Source: Micromonospora terminaliae (GTDB lineage Bacteria; Actinomycetota; Actinomycetes; Mycobacteriales; Micromonosporaceae). Taken from it: a stretch of DNA of 64,000 nt. The stretch is taken from positions 2,108,001 to 2,172,000 of the forward strand of contig NZ_CP045309.1 of assembly GCF_009671205.1 (NCBI RefSeq), read 5' to 3'. Under the pieces are notes generated by a model. It did no database searches. It was given only the letters and a program-made list of their open reading frames with translations, and had not been told where the DNA came from. Below are positions 27,901 through 37,499 of this stretch, one piece after another. A program made the translations under genes and the position numbers. Numbering within the stretch: the stretch's first letter is position 1; each line of letters starts with the position of its first letter.

Positions 27901-29347
27901 ATTCCTTCCAGCCGAAGGTGTCGCCTTCGTCGGCGGCGAGCAGCGCAAAGGTCTGGACCTTCTTACCGGCCGACACGTTGGCCTGGATGGTGCTCTTCAC
28001 GTCGAAGGCGACACCATCAGCGGGGCAAGAGGAGTTGTACCCGTGGGCCACAGTCTGGTAGGCGACCACGGAGCCGAGACTCTGCCCGCTCCAGTAGCTC
28101 CAGGTGGCGTTCGATGACTTCAATGTCCCGGTGGGGGCATATACGTTGACCCGCCTCGCGTCGCACGACCACGCGTACGTCTCGGTGATCTTCAGCGTGG
28201 CAGTGTTGATATCGGCCCCGGCCAGCACTGAGGTGGAGATCGGGAAGTTGATGAACGTGCGGGACAGGATCGACCCTCCGTTGCCGACCTGCATGCGGCC
28301 GTACGGGTCGGGCGTGTCGTTCCAGTAGTTCGTCGACGCGTACTGCTTCGCCACGGTCGCCCACCCATCGTTGTCCGAGCCCGAGGAGGACCAGGTGAAC
28401 GTGGGATCGATGAACACCGGATAGACGGTCTTGGGCCCGGCCAGCAGCGCCTTGTCGGGTGTCAGCCGGATCTTGCCTCGGTCGACGGTGGTGCGAATCC
28501 GCGCGGTACGCGCGGCAGGTGCGGGACCCGCACTCGTGGATGCGGCGTGGGCGCCACCGCGCCGTCTGGCAATGGTCGTCTCGGTGGTCGACGACTGAGC
28601 GGCAGTGGTGGAGTCCCACATCAGCGGTGCCGGGGCCGTGAGGACAACCTGGCTGGTCCGATCGGTTCCGGTGATGTTACCGGCGCTGTCGCTGGCGAGC
28701 GTGATGCCGGTCGTCTTGGTCTCCATCGCCAGGGTGCTGAGCGCCGGGTTGGCCGCCGCCTCCGCGGTGTGGACGACGAAGACCTCGGAGAACGAGCCGT
28801 GGGCATCTACGGTGACCTGCAGGTCCACGTCGGGCAGCACGTTCGCATAGGTTGCCGTGGGGCCGGACACCGTCGGCTCGGGCAGCCGCATCGGCGCCGT
28901 CAGCGCCATCGACATTCCGGAGTCGCCGATGGTCGCCAGCGGGCCGCTACCTCCTCCGGACAACCGCACCTGGGCGTAGCCGACCGCCGAGGACCAGGTG
29001 CCGTCGTCGTTGCGCACCAGCGTCGCATCGAGCGCCTTCCATGTGTTGCCAACACGCTTACGCTGCGGTAGAGCCGCGCGGGTGACCGTGACCGTCCCGT
29101 CCGGGTTCCCGATCACGGTATCTCTCGCAGAGGCGGCACCGGTGGCCTCGACCGGCTTTCCAGTTTCGCGGGCCTGCGCCACGGCCTGGTCGACTGTCAG
29201 ATTGGTCGGGGCCGCGGGCTGCGGTGGGGCCGGGATGGGTGGCGCAGCGGCCGCCGGTGGCGCCACCGCCACACCTAGCAGTAGGCCGGCTGTGGCCAGC
29301 ACGGAGATGCCGCGTCTGCGCGTGGCGCGGCCCGGAGTCGTACTCAT
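24917..29347 (-). CDS. Giant secreted DNRLRE / LamG / FG-GAP (VCBS) repeat protein
   Basis: 1,476 residues from ATG 29347 (GAAGG upstream). Residues 1-35 are a signal peptide (RRRGISVLATAGLLLGVAVA, then AAA). A DNRLRE-type domain spans about 308-495 (TVYPVFIDPTFTWSSSGSDN, SRTFINFPISTSVLAGADI). Fibronectin-like and FG-GAP-like segments follow to about 1000 (GDFTGDANADLV, GGDIDGNGTGDIW). A LamG/concanavalin-like domain occupies about 1010-1205 (TTNADFTINVWVKPA). The last 260 residues are five FG-GAP repeats carrying GDFDGDG-type Ca loops and YLYRGTG strands. Such proteins are exported and often lie next to RHS proteins in actinomycetes. It is divergent from the RHS gene. The repeat tail is richer in A/T than the body (30 G/C in 25081-25140 against 39 in 27481-27540). 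Confidence 0.9.
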   Translation of the reverse strand: MSTTPGRATRRRGISVLATAGLLLGVAVAPPAAAAPPIPAPPQPAAPTNLTVDQAVAQARETGKPVEATGAASARDTVIGNPDGTVTVTRAALPQRKRVGNTWKALDATLVRNDDGTWSSAVGYAQVRLSGGGSGPLATIGDSGMSMALTAPMRLPEPTVSGPTATYANVLPDVDLQVTVDAHGSFSEVFVVHTAEAAANPALSTLAMETKTTGITLASDSAGNITGTDRTSQVVLTAPAPLMWDSTTAAQSSTTETTIARRRGGAHAASTSAGPAPAARTARIRTTVDRGKIRLTPDKALLAGPKTVYPVFIDPTFTWSSSGSDNDGWATVAKQYASTNYWNDTPDPYGRMQVGNGGSILSRTFINFPISTSVLAGADINTATLKITETYAWSCDARRVNVYAPTGTLKSSNATWSYWSGQSLGSVVAYQTVAHGYNSSCPADGVAFDVKSTIQANVSAGKKVQTFALLAADEGDTFGWKEFLETSPTLSITYNHKPNKPSGLTTSPATSCTSLVTIGDGNVTLYAPVSDPDGGVLGVRFELWKTSTPGTILASSDPNLLTYHSGSTAVRKVGVDTLRAAAAGTITQFSWRVQATDFNKPSDWSVTCSFKFDPTRTGAPDLPTPAEGSTQIGKSFPITISPPTTGTTPSSYLYQLNAGPPSTLPATNGSLTINITPTRFTNSLTVTSLSPGGNIGDNAVVTFNSVPADLAADGDFTGDANADLVTAGAKDGLPPGLWLGAGSGVAGVNRVATNLGAKGNGVFLTGRPTDFNGAQILTGRFAGEGLQDVLAYYPTGTHTGEAVILRGNGDGSTIQAGDGTYAGINSGTFVDNQGLNPLQLANAGHSNGLAYPDLIGIAGDSTGYYLNYYPNFNGIGGYGQVDTLAAQATPSGGYDWNTWTITTAQTTTGTALFLWQASSGTLYLWNNLTYDNDGSYTLHYSQHLLSTSWNTGKSLTFQGGDIDGNGTGDIWTLDASTKVTPWLVTGLTTGAGVITASTDRALIAADHAWAFNNAEGGPVTGDGVATDDVNTLSATGAGNTSWNSGDVFSPDISLDGTNSTLTTAGPAVTTNADFTINVWVKPAATGGTVISQDGATTAGFRLWAEATDSSWRFGMPRTDATNATWDTAAAAANSVQIGVWTRLTISYQSSSGRLGLYVNDVNVATAVHGTGWDATGPLRIGAHKTGTSSYTGYLNGQISETLAWKSNVSPAQPVPAGPKRDFNSDGYPDVMTRYSPNKNIFLYKGNGALFNPGYTTIGSAWSGFDIIFSPGDFDGDGTTDVIARYTPTKELYLYRGTGRGNFQSGYTVITSSMAAFDTIFSPGDFDGDGDADIIARISTTKELYLYQGTGDGRVQSGYTVISSSFAAFDKIFSPGDFDGDGHPDIIGRINTTKDLYLYRGSGSGRILSGYTIIGFNWSNFNQILSVGDFNMDGNNDVIGRYSPTSDIYLYQGNGTGRFKPGYTIIGSNWSAFDLIF

Positions 29348-29613
29348 TCAGTTAACCGCCTTCGTTCCCCGTTGGGGTTGCTGTGTCTATCGGAGGCCGA
29401 CCCTAGGCGTCGGCACGGCGGCGGGGGAACCGGTTGATCGAGGCGAAATGCCTAGGTCTTGATGATCGATGTCCCTTTGCTCAGGCCAGGAAACCTGATC
29501 GTTATCCATCCGTGATCTTGGGGGTTGATGGGAAGTTGACCTTGCGTGCGACAGTCCCTGCGGACTTCTGAGCATGGATGTCCGGCGATTGCCCTTGATC
29601 AAGTGAGGTGGCG
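29348..29613. promoter_or_regulatory. Divergent promoter region between two giant secreted-protein genes
   Basis: 266 bp separate the divergent starts at 29347 and 29614. Both genes must be transcribed from here, so shared control is likely. No palindrome or consensus promoter stood out by eye; TTGATCGAGGCGAAATG and GATGATCGAT are the least GC-rich parts. Confidence 0.45.
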
Positions 29614-32600
29614 ATGACTGTGCCGAGTCTTCAGCGTGGGCAGGCACGGAAACGGTTGCGCAGGGCACTTGCCCTGGGCGTCACGATGACCTGCGTCATC
29701 GTCGGAACGTGGGTACCCGCCTACGCCGCACCGCAGCAGCCGGCCAAGCCGCCGAAGCCGTACCCGGGACGCGCGGTGTCGGGGGTCAAGCCCGTACCGT
29801 CGCACTTCGTCACGCCGCCGAACGCCGCCAAGAGCAATCACAAGCCCACCGCGACCCGGTGGCCGGCCGCCGCCAAGGCCTCGGTGACGCTGCCCACCTC
29901 CAGCGACGCGGCAACGGCGACTGCACGCGCCAAGGGCACTCCGGTGTGGCTGCGCCCGACCGCCACGGGCGGCCGCTACGCCGGCCCGCCGAAGGCGGAC
30001 GTGCGCGTGCTGGACCAGGCGACGGCGCAGCGGGCGGGAATCGTCGGACTGCTCGTGGCGGTGTATCCGCAGGGGCAGGGAACCGGGCATGCCCGCGTCG
30101 GCGTGGACTACGCCGGCTTCGCCGAAGCGTACGGCGGCAACTACGGCTCCCGGCTGCGGCTGGTGCAGCTACCGGAATGCGCCCTGACGACACCAGAGGT
30201 GTCTGCCTGCCGCACCGCCACGCTGGTGAAATCCACGAACGACGCGGCTGCACGGACGGTGTCGGCGGAGATCACCCTCGCGGGCGGGACCTCCAGTGAC
30301 CGCGCTGCATCCGCATCCGCGCCGACGGTGCTGGCGGCGGTCGCGACATCGGACACCACTGCCAGCGGTGCCGGCACCTACGCGGCCAGCGACCTCAAGC
30401 CGTCCGGCTCGTGGAGCGGCGGCGGCAGCTCCGGGGCGTTCACCTACAGCTACCCCCTCACCGTTCCTCCGGCCGCCACCGGCCTGACCCCGACGCTGAC
30501 TCTGTCGTACGACTCGAGCAGCGTCGATGGGCAGACTGCCTCGACGCAGGCCCAAGCCTCCTGGGCAGGTGACGGCTGGTCCACGGCGCAGTCGTACGTT
30601 GAGCAGTCGTTCATCTCGTGCGCCGACGACCCCGAGGGCACAGCGTCGCCGAAGAAAACCAGCGACCTGTGCTACGACGGGCCGATCCTGACCCTGTCGC
30701 TCAACGGCTCCACCTCCGCCCTAGTGTGGGACGCAGGCAAGCAGGTGTGGAAGCCGACGTCGGACAACGGTGAGGTCATCACGCACGTGATGAACTCCAA
30801 CAACGGGTCCGGCACCCGCGACACCGACTACTGGCGCCTGACCGCGCGCGACGGCACCGTCTACGAGTTCGGCCGCAACCAGCTCCCGGGATGGACGTCC
30901 GGCAAGCCGACCACGAAGTCGGTTGACACCGTGCCGGTCTACTCGCCGCACTCGTCGGGGCCGTGCTACAACTCCGCTGGCTTCGACTCGTCGGTGTGCA
31001 CCATGGCGCGCCGGTGGAACCTTGACTACGTCAAGGACGTGCACGGCACCGCGATGGCCTACTACTACAAGCAGGCCACCAACTATTACGGCCGTAACCA
31101 GGGCGCCACGATGGCCTCCTACGTCCGCGACAGCTACCTCGACCGCATCGACTACGGATTCACCGACGGCAACGCCTACGGCCCAGTCCCGAACCAGGTG
31201 GTATTCGGCACCGGCGACCGGTGCCTGTCCGGCACCTGCCAGCCGCTGAACGCGGCGAACAAGGCGAACTGGCCCGACGTGCCCTACGACCTGGTCTGCG
31301 ACTCCGGAGCCACCTGCACCTCGCAGAGCCCGTCGTTCTTCTCCACCGTCAGGCTCACCTCAATCACGACCCAGCAGTCCAACACAGGCAGCGCCCCGTA
31401 CACGCCCGTCGACCTCTGGGCCCTGACCCACACGATGCCGACAACCGAGGACGGCACCTCACCCACCCTGTGGCTGGACTCGATTACCCGCACCGGATAC
31501 GACACCCCCCCGGGCGGGACGACAGTGTCGAAGACATTGCCTTCGGTGTCGTTCGGCAGCATCAAGCTGCAGAACCGTGTCGCCACCGTCGACGGATTCC
31601 CGGTGTTCAACCGGCACCGACTCGAAACGATCACCACCGAGACCGGCTCGGTGATCACCGTCTCCTACGAGCGGCCCGATCCCTGCACCGCGCCGGTCAC
31701 CGTCGACCCGGCAACCAACACCACCTCCTGCTACCCGATCCGGTGGACCCCGGACGGCCTCACCGCGCCGATCCTCGACTGGTTCAACAAGTACGCCGTC
31801 ACCCGAGTCAGCGCCACCGACCCTACCGGTGGATCCGGCGGCACCTTCACCAGCTACGCCTACCTCGGCGGTGCCGCGTGGCACTACGACGACAACGAGC
31901 TCGTCAAGGCCAAGCACCGCACCTACGGACAGTTCCGCGGGTACCGCACGGTGCAGACCTTCACCGGCGACGGCGACTTCGACCGGCGCACCAAGTCGAC
32001 CGCGGCCTACTACCGAGGCATGTCCCGCAACAACGGCGGCGCGGTCGTCAACCTCACCGACTCCACCGGCGGCACCCACGAGGACCTCAACGAACTCGCC
32101 GGACAGCCGCTCGAGACGACGCAGCACAAGGGCGAGGGCGGACCGGTCGACAACTCCACCATCACCGCCTACTGGGTGTCCGCGCCCACCGCCACCCGTG
32201 CCCGTACCGGCCTGCCGGACCTGACCGCGAACTGGGTGGCCCCCGCGCTCGTGCAGAACCGGCAGGCGGTCACCTCAGGAGGCTCCACCACCTGGCGGGT
32301 CAACCAGACCGACACCAGCTATGACGCGACCGTCTCCTCACCCACCCTCGGGCTGGCCAAGGCCACCTACAGCCACGCCGTCCCGGCCGACCCGGCGTAC
32401 GACTCCTGCACCACCACCAACTACGCGCCCGTCAACGCCAGCAAGAACCTGGTCGGCCTGGTCAGCGAAACCGAGACGGTTTCCGTGGCGTGCGCCGGCT
32501 ACACCCCCGGCAGCCCCGCCTCCGAGCCGGGCAGCCTCAACACCCTGACCACCCCGACGACGGTCTCGCGGCCGGCGCAGGTGGTGGGGCGCACCCGCAC

Positions 32601-35600
32601 CTTCTACGACGACGCCACCTGGTCGACCACGTTCCCCCAGGCTGCCCCGCCCAGCAAGGGCGATGTGACCATGACGCGCAAAGCCGCCGACTACACAAGC
32701 GGCGCCTACACGTGGCAGACCATGAGCCGGGCCAGCTACGACAGCTACGGCCGCGCGAGGGACACCTACGACGGTAACGGCAACAAGACCACCACGACCT
32801 ACACCGACAACGCCGTCGGACTGACCACCGCGACGACCGTCGCCAACGCCCTCGGCCACACCCAGTCGACCACGATCGACCCGCAACGCGGCCTGCCCCT
32901 GGCCGCGACTGACCCCAACGGCGTCGTCACCACCCAGCAGTACGACCCGTTGGGACGCGCCACCGCCGTCTGGCTCAACAACCGTGCCACCAGCGCGCCG
33001 GCGAACTACAAGTTCACGTACGCCGTCTCTAAGACTGGAATCACCGCCACTACCACTGAGTGGGCCAACGACTTCAACGGTTACATCAAGTCGACCATCA
33101 TTTACGACGCGCAGCTGCGGCCACGGCAGACGCAGACGGACACGCCGCAGGGCGGCCGGCTGGTCACCGACACCTTCTACGACAGCCGCGGCTGGATCGA
33201 TGCCACCTACAACGGCTGGTGGGACTCGGCAACGACTCCGAACACCACCTTGGCCACGGCAACGAAGCTGCCGTCATCGGTACCGAGCCAGACGTTCACC
33301 ACCTACGACGGCCTCGGCCGGCCCGTCGTCGTTGAGCAGGCCAAGGATGGTCTGACCGTCTCCAAAACCACCACCGTCTACAACGGCGACCGCACCACCG
33401 TCATCCCGCCTGCCGGGGGCACCGTCTCCACAACCATCACCGACCCAATCGGCCGCACCAGTCAACTCCTCCAATACTCGAGCCGACCGACGCTGAACAC
33501 ACCCGCCGACACATTCACCGGCACGTTCACCACCACCGGCGGGACAACCATCGCATCGACCTACCACTACGACGAACACGGCAACCAGGACGCCGTCGCC
33601 GACGCAGACGGCAACACCTGGACCTCGCAGTACAACTTGCTCGGCCAGGTCACGAGCAAGACGGACCCGGATGCCGGCAAGACGACTGGCATGACCTACG
33701 ACGGCAGTGGCAACCTCACCCAGTCCACCGACTCCCGCGGCAAGACCGTGTCGTCCACCTACGACGCACTCAACCGGAAGATTGCTAGCTACGCCGCCGC
33801 CACGACCGCCCAGTCGCCAAGTAACCAACTCACCGCTCTGGTATACGACAACTCCAACAACGCCGTGCTGAACATGACCAACCCGAAGGGACATCTCACC
33901 ACCTCCACCGCCTACTGGAACAACCAGCCCTACAAGACGCAGGTGAAGGGCTTCAACGTATTCGGCAAGCCGACGGGTGAGACGATCAGCATCCCGACGG
34001 TTGAGGGCCCCCTCGGCGGCGACTACATCTTCAACTACGTCTACACGCCCAACAACGGGCTGCCGCTCAAGACCTCCTACCCCCTCAAGGGCGGCCTCCC
34101 GGCCGAAACCACGCTGTACGGCTACGACGCCTTCGACCAGGTCGATCACTTCGGCGGCCTCAACGGCTACCTCCAAGGCGTCACCCAAGACGCCTATGGC
34201 CGCATCAACCAGCAAACCATCGGCTCCTCCCCCAACCAGGCCTTCATCACCAACACCTACGACGAGCACACCGGGCGCCTCAAGCAGCAGCTGGTGACCC
34301 GCACACCCACCACACCCGACAATGTCGACCAGCAGAACTACGACTACGACCTCGCGGGCAACGTCATCCACCACACCAGCACCCGCCTAGGTGGCGCGTC
34401 GTCCGAAACCCAGTGCTACACCTACGACCAGCTCCGGCGCCTCACCGAAGCGTGGACCGCTACGGACGACTGCACCACCACGCCCACCATCGCCAACCAC
34501 GCCATGGTCGGCAACACCATCGGAGGCAACAGCGCCTACTGGACCAGCTGGACCTTCGACAACCTCGGCAATCGGACCGGACAAACCCAGCACAACCTCA
34601 CCGGACCGACCGACACCACCACCACCTACACCTACAACGGCAACGGCGCCGGACAGCCCCACACCCTGACCAGCACCACCGGATCCATCACCGGCGCCAC
34701 CAGCTACCGCTACGACACCGCCGGCAACATGACCACCCGCAACGCCGGCAACGGAAACCAAACCCTTACCTGGAACGACGCCGGCCAACTCACCTCCGTC
34801 GCCCGGACCGCCGGCACCAGCAACTCCCTCTACGATGCCGCAGGAAACCTCCTGCTCCAGAAGGACCCCGGCACCACCACCCTCTACCTCCCCACCGGAC
34901 AACAGCACACCCTTAACAGCACCACCCAAACCGTCACCGGCGTCCGCTACTACCCACTCCCGGGCGGCGGCACCGCCATCCGCACCGGCGCCGGCACCAA
35001 CTACACCTTTGTCATCAGTAACCCGCAAGGCACCCCCACCCTCTACCTCAACAACACCGCCCAAACGCCCACCTGGCGGCAATACACCCCCTACGGCGAC
35101 CCACGCGGGGCCGTCGCCAGCTATCCCGACAACCACGGCTTCCTCAACAAGCCCCTTAACGCCAGCACCGGGCTCACCCGACTTGGTGCCCGCGAATACG
35201 ACCCGACCACCGGAAAATTCATTAGCATCGATCCGGTTATGAATATTGCTGACCCTCAGCAGTGGAACGCCTACAGCTACGCCAACAATTCGCCCGTCAC
35301 CCTGAGTGACCCGAGCGGTCTAAGTCCCGAAGACGCTCAGTGGGGTGGCGGGAAACCCTCGCACCAGTCCGAGCTCAACACTCAGCACCGGTACGGCGGG
35401 TCCGGATGCGGAGCGGAATGCAAGGCCGACCAGAGCGAGGGCAACAAGCGGTACGCCTGCAAGGGCGTCAGCATCAACAACTGTCACGCCTTCACCGACA
35501 GCGAACGGAAGGCCATCGAGCGCGCGGACGACATGCTCAAGAAATGGGGCGACGAGCCGAAGACCTGCTTCGGCGGAGAACCCTTCTGCGGGAGGTACAC

Positions 35601-36114
35601 CAGTGGGAACGCCGGCGCAAGGAAGGACCAAATCGGCCCACACGAGCGTGCCTGGTGCCGGATGGTAGGCGCGGTAACCTGTAAGATCGCACAGCGGGCT
35701 TTTCATCTGGCAGAGAACGAACTCGCGGTGCGGCCGAAGGGTGTCAGCGGCGAAGACCCGAGGTGGAACGCCAAACACCACGGTCTTTGGATGGCCATTA
35801 TGGTGGCCAACGGGGTGCCGGAGGACGACGCCCGACTGTTCGGGGTGGCTCACGAAGTTGATCACTGGGAGAAGAAGCGCGGTGTGATTGAGATGCGCCG
35901 CGACCTCCGGAACAACGACGTCGGAATCGAAATCGGGCGCGACTCAGTGCACATAACCAAGCAGGACGTGGTGAATGCCTGGGCCTCCAATGGCGGATAC
36001 AGCTCGGGTGATAGAATCCTGAACGAAGGGCTCGACAGCAGCAGGACGGACCAGGCGATCGAGGGGGTACAAAGAGCCCTTTCGACGAACTGTGCGGGAA
36101 TCTGCTTCTCTTAA
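29614..36114 (+). CDS. RHS-repeat polymorphic toxin with DUF6973-like C-terminal tip
   Basis: 2,166 residues from ATG 29614 (GTGAGG upstream; GTG 29608 possible). A signal peptide (RRALALGVTMTCVIVGTWV, then AYAA) is followed by an insecticidal-toxin/SpvB-like beta segment (YPLTVPPAATGLTPTLTLSY) and a long array of YD repeats (YDSYGRARDTYDGNGN, YDPLGRATAV, YDEHGNQDAVADADGN). The RHS core ends GAREYDPTTGKFISIDPV and NAYSYANNSPVTLSDPSGL near residue 1903. The 263-residue tip is Cys-rich at first (GSGCGAECKADQ) and then holds AKHHGLWMAIMVANGVPEDD, AHEVDHW and RDLRNNDVGIEIG, matching DUF6973. By analogy the RHS cage encapsulates this tip. The tip and the next gene are less GC-rich than the body. 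A lipoprotein gene follows after 33 bp. Confidence 0.92.
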   Translation: MTVPSLQRGQARKRLRRALALGVTMTCVIVGTWVPAYAAPQQPAKPPKPYPGRAVSGVKPVPSHFVTPPNAAKSNHKPTATRWPAAAKASVTLPTSSDAATATARAKGTPVWLRPTATGGRYAGPPKADVRVLDQATAQRAGIVGLLVAVYPQGQGTGHARVGVDYAGFAEAYGGNYGSRLRLVQLPECALTTPEVSACRTATLVKSTNDAAARTVSAEITLAGGTSSDRAASASAPTVLAAVATSDTTASGAGTYAASDLKPSGSWSGGGSSGAFTYSYPLTVPPAATGLTPTLTLSYDSSSVDGQTASTQAQASWAGDGWSTAQSYVEQSFISCADDPEGTASPKKTSDLCYDGPILTLSLNGSTSALVWDAGKQVWKPTSDNGEVITHVMNSNNGSGTRDTDYWRLTARDGTVYEFGRNQLPGWTSGKPTTKSVDTVPVYSPHSSGPCYNSAGFDSSVCTMARRWNLDYVKDVHGTAMAYYYKQATNYYGRNQGATMASYVRDSYLDRIDYGFTDGNAYGPVPNQVVFGTGDRCLSGTCQPLNAANKANWPDVPYDLVCDSGATCTSQSPSFFSTVRLTSITTQQSNTGSAPYTPVDLWALTHTMPTTEDGTSPTLWLDSITRTGYDTPPGGTTVSKTLPSVSFGSIKLQNRVATVDGFPVFNRHRLETITTETGSVITVSYERPDPCTAPVTVDPATNTTSCYPIRWTPDGLTAPILDWFNKYAVTRVSATDPTGGSGGTFTSYAYLGGAAWHYDDNELVKAKHRTYGQFRGYRTVQTFTGDGDFDRRTKSTAAYYRGMSRNNGGAVVNLTDSTGGTHEDLNELAGQPLETTQHKGEGGPVDNSTITAYWVSAPTATRARTGLPDLTANWVAPALVQNRQAVTSGGSTTWRVNQTDTSYDATVSSPTLGLAKATYSHAVPADPAYDSCTTTNYAPVNASKNLVGLVSETETVSVACAGYTPGSPASEPGSLNTLTTPTTVSRPAQVVGRTRTFYDDATWSTTFPQAAPPSKGDVTMTRKAADYTSGAYTWQTMSRASYDSYGRARDTYDGNGNKTTTTYTDNAVGLTTATTVANALGHTQSTTIDPQRGLPLAATDPNGVVTTQQYDPLGRATAVWLNNRATSAPANYKFTYAVSKTGITATTTEWANDFNGYIKSTIIYDAQLRPRQTQTDTPQGGRLVTDTFYDSRGWIDATYNGWWDSATTPNTTLATATKLPSSVPSQTFTTYDGLGRPVVVEQAKDGLTVSKTTTVYNGDRTTVIPPAGGTVSTTITDPIGRTSQLLQYSSRPTLNTPADTFTGTFTTTGGTTIASTYHYDEHGNQDAVADADGNTWTSQYNLLGQVTSKTDPDAGKTTGMTYDGSGNLTQSTDSRGKTVSSTYDALNRKIASYAAATTAQSPSNQLTALVYDNSNNAVLNMTNPKGHLTTSTAYWNNQPYKTQVKGFNVFGKPTGETISIPTVEGPLGGDYIFNYVYTPNNGLPLKTSYPLKGGLPAETTLYGYDAFDQVDHFGGLNGYLQGVTQDAYGRINQQTIGSSPNQAFITNTYDEHTGRLKQQLVTRTPTTPDNVDQQNYDYDLAGNVIHHTSTRLGGASSETQCYTYDQLRRLTEAWTATDDCTTTPTIANHAMVGNTIGGNSAYWTSWTFDNLGNRTGQTQHNLTGPTDTTTTYTYNGNGAGQPHTLTSTTGSITGATSYRYDTAGNMTTRNAGNGNQTLTWNDAGQLTSVARTAGTSNSLYDAAGNLLLQKDPGTTTLYLPTGQQHTLNSTTQTVTGVRYYPLPGGGTAIRTGAGTNYTFVISNPQGTPTLYLNNTAQTPTWRQYTPYGDPRGAVASYPDNHGFLNKPLNASTGLTRLGAREYDPTTGKFISIDPVMNIADPQQWNAYSYANNSPVTLSDPSGLSPEDAQWGGGKPSHQSELNTQHRYGGSGCGAECKADQSEGNKRYACKGVSINNCHAFTDSERKAIERADDMLKKWGDEPKTCFGGEPFCGRYTSGNAGARKDQIGPHERAWCRMVGAVTCKIAQRAFHLAENELAVRPKGVSGEDPRWNAKHHGLWMAIMVANGVPEDDARLFGVAHEVDHWEKKRGVIEMRRDLRNNDVGIEIGRDSVHITKQDVVNAWASNGGYSSGDRILNEGLDSSRTDQAIEGVQRALSTNCAGICFS

Positions 36115-36147
36115 AGAACTTCGGTGGATAAAGGAGACTCGGCGGCC

Positions 36148-37140
36148 GTGACGAATGGCGGAGTCAAGCGCTTCGCGCATTGCTGCGCGTTCGTCGCGGC
36201 CGCTGTCATGGTGCTGCTGACTGCGTGCGCGCCGGAGGAGGCTTCCCAACCCCGTCGTCTGGGAGTGACCGATGCGGCGCACGTGGACGACATTGCTTGG
36301 AGTGCTGATCGCCGTCTGTTTGCTCTCTACTCGACAGGATCTAAAGACCAGCCCGATCTGGCTCAATTCACTGATGATGGGGTTTTGAGCCCGATCGAGC
36401 TGGATGCCAACGGGTTCTGCCCTCAGGCGGACTTTTTCGATCTGGCACCCCTTCCAAACGGGGCCCTCGGCGCGGTAGTCACGTGTGACGAGGCCGGAGA
36501 GAGGTTCGCGGTCCGAATCGAAGGCCGAAAGCTTGTCCGGCTTGCGTCTCTGGGTGCGCCGAATCGCCTCATCAAATGGAATCATGACATGCGGACAGGC
36601 TGGCTGGAGTTGCTGACAGGCGACTGTATGAGCCTGGGCCTGTTCCAGAACGGGGAGGCGATGGCCTTTCCGTCCTACAAGCCGACTGATGTTCTTGCCT
36701 GGGATTTGCGAGCGGCCTCGTTGGAGAATGCGAACTGCCAGAAGCCAGGACGTGCTGGTTTCGCGGATGTCGACGCCGAAGGGAAGCTTTACCTCCTAGC
36801 GTCGAACCGGGCCATGGGCTTGTCTGAGAAACCTGACGTGCCATGGCAACCGCTCGTCTTCGATCAGTATTCGAAGCAGTTGCGGAAGTTTGGGCCCGAG
36901 TTCACGGAACCCTACGATCTGGCCGTGGTGCCTAACAGCGACTCGGTGGTGGTTAGCGGGGTGCAGGACGGACGCAGGGGCGTTTGGCAGGTGTTTGCTG
37001 AGAGTGGGAAGGTCGCGCTCCTTGCCTCCGGCGATTTCCGTGCTGTGTGCGCTGCTCCCGATGGAAGTCAGATAGCGATCGTGCGGTCCACGGGTAGTAA
37101 GGATGAAGTCCTGGAGATAGGCACCGTGAAAGGGAAGTAG
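36148..37140 (+). CDS. Lipoprotein with beta-propeller-like repeats, candidate immunity protein
   Basis: 330 residues from GTG 36148, with AAAGGAG eleven bases upstream (GTG 36124 in the same frame is less likely). The N-terminus VKRFAHCCAFVAAAVMVLLTAC is a lipoprotein signal with Cys27 in the lipobox LTAC. The rest looks like a beta-propeller: DDIAWSADRRLFALYS, DLAPLPNGALGAVVTCDEAG, EPYDLAVVPNSDSVVVSGVQ, AVCAAPDGSQIAIVRS. It begins 33 bp after the RHS stop and shares its low GC (32 G/C of 60 at 36301-36360 against 40 of 60 at 31921-31980). Position, co-orientation and composition suggest a surface-anchored protector against the DUF6973-like tip. No known immunity family is recognised; it could instead be an unrelated lipoprotein. 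Confidence 0.8.
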   Translation: MTNGGVKRFAHCCAFVAAAVMVLLTACAPEEASQPRRLGVTDAAHVDDIAWSADRRLFALYSTGSKDQPDLAQFTDDGVLSPIELDANGFCPQADFFDLAPLPNGALGAVVTCDEAGERFAVRIEGRKLVRLASLGAPNRLIKWNHDMRTGWLELLTGDCMSLGLFQNGEAMAFPSYKPTDVLAWDLRAASLENANCQKPGRAGFADVDAEGKLYLLASNRAMGLSEKPDVPWQPLVFDQYSKQLRKFGPEFTEPYDLAVVPNSDSVVVSGVQDGRRGVWQVFAESGKVALLASGDFRAVCAAPDGSQIAIVRSTGSKDEVLEIGTVKGK

Positions 37141-37499
37141 CACGGTCCGATCGGTCCTTTAGCCGGCAGCGTTTGCCATGCCACCCCGCCGCCTGGTCGC
37201 ACCAGCGGCCGCGCTCGCATCGTTCGATACAGCGACCCGACGTCAGCCGCAGGGCCCCCGGCCGCGACCACTTACCGGCTCACGCAAAGGTCTCATGATC
37301 GGCGGAGGAGTCATTTGGCCGTGCCAACCAGCCGCCGTGCGCCTGGTCAGAGAGTGGAAGCGGGTTGGCAGCAGCCGGGTGCAGCGAACGGCATTGAACA
37401 GCGCCCACGGCGCCGAATGGCACTTAACGGCCCCCACCACGGCCTGCGTGTTCTCGTTTCGCAGGTCATCCCTCAAGGGGCGGGGCCGGTCAAGGGCGG
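37141..37499. other. Intergenic region, nothing recognised
   Basis: Composition returns to high GC. Several short frames show no start signal or family content. The right end leads into the ligase remnant. Confidence 0.4.

Noticed and set aside
26327..28117. A plus-strand open frame of 596 codons
   Set aside because: Antisense to the secreted DNRLRE/LamG protein; repetitive Gly/Val composition typical of mirror frames.
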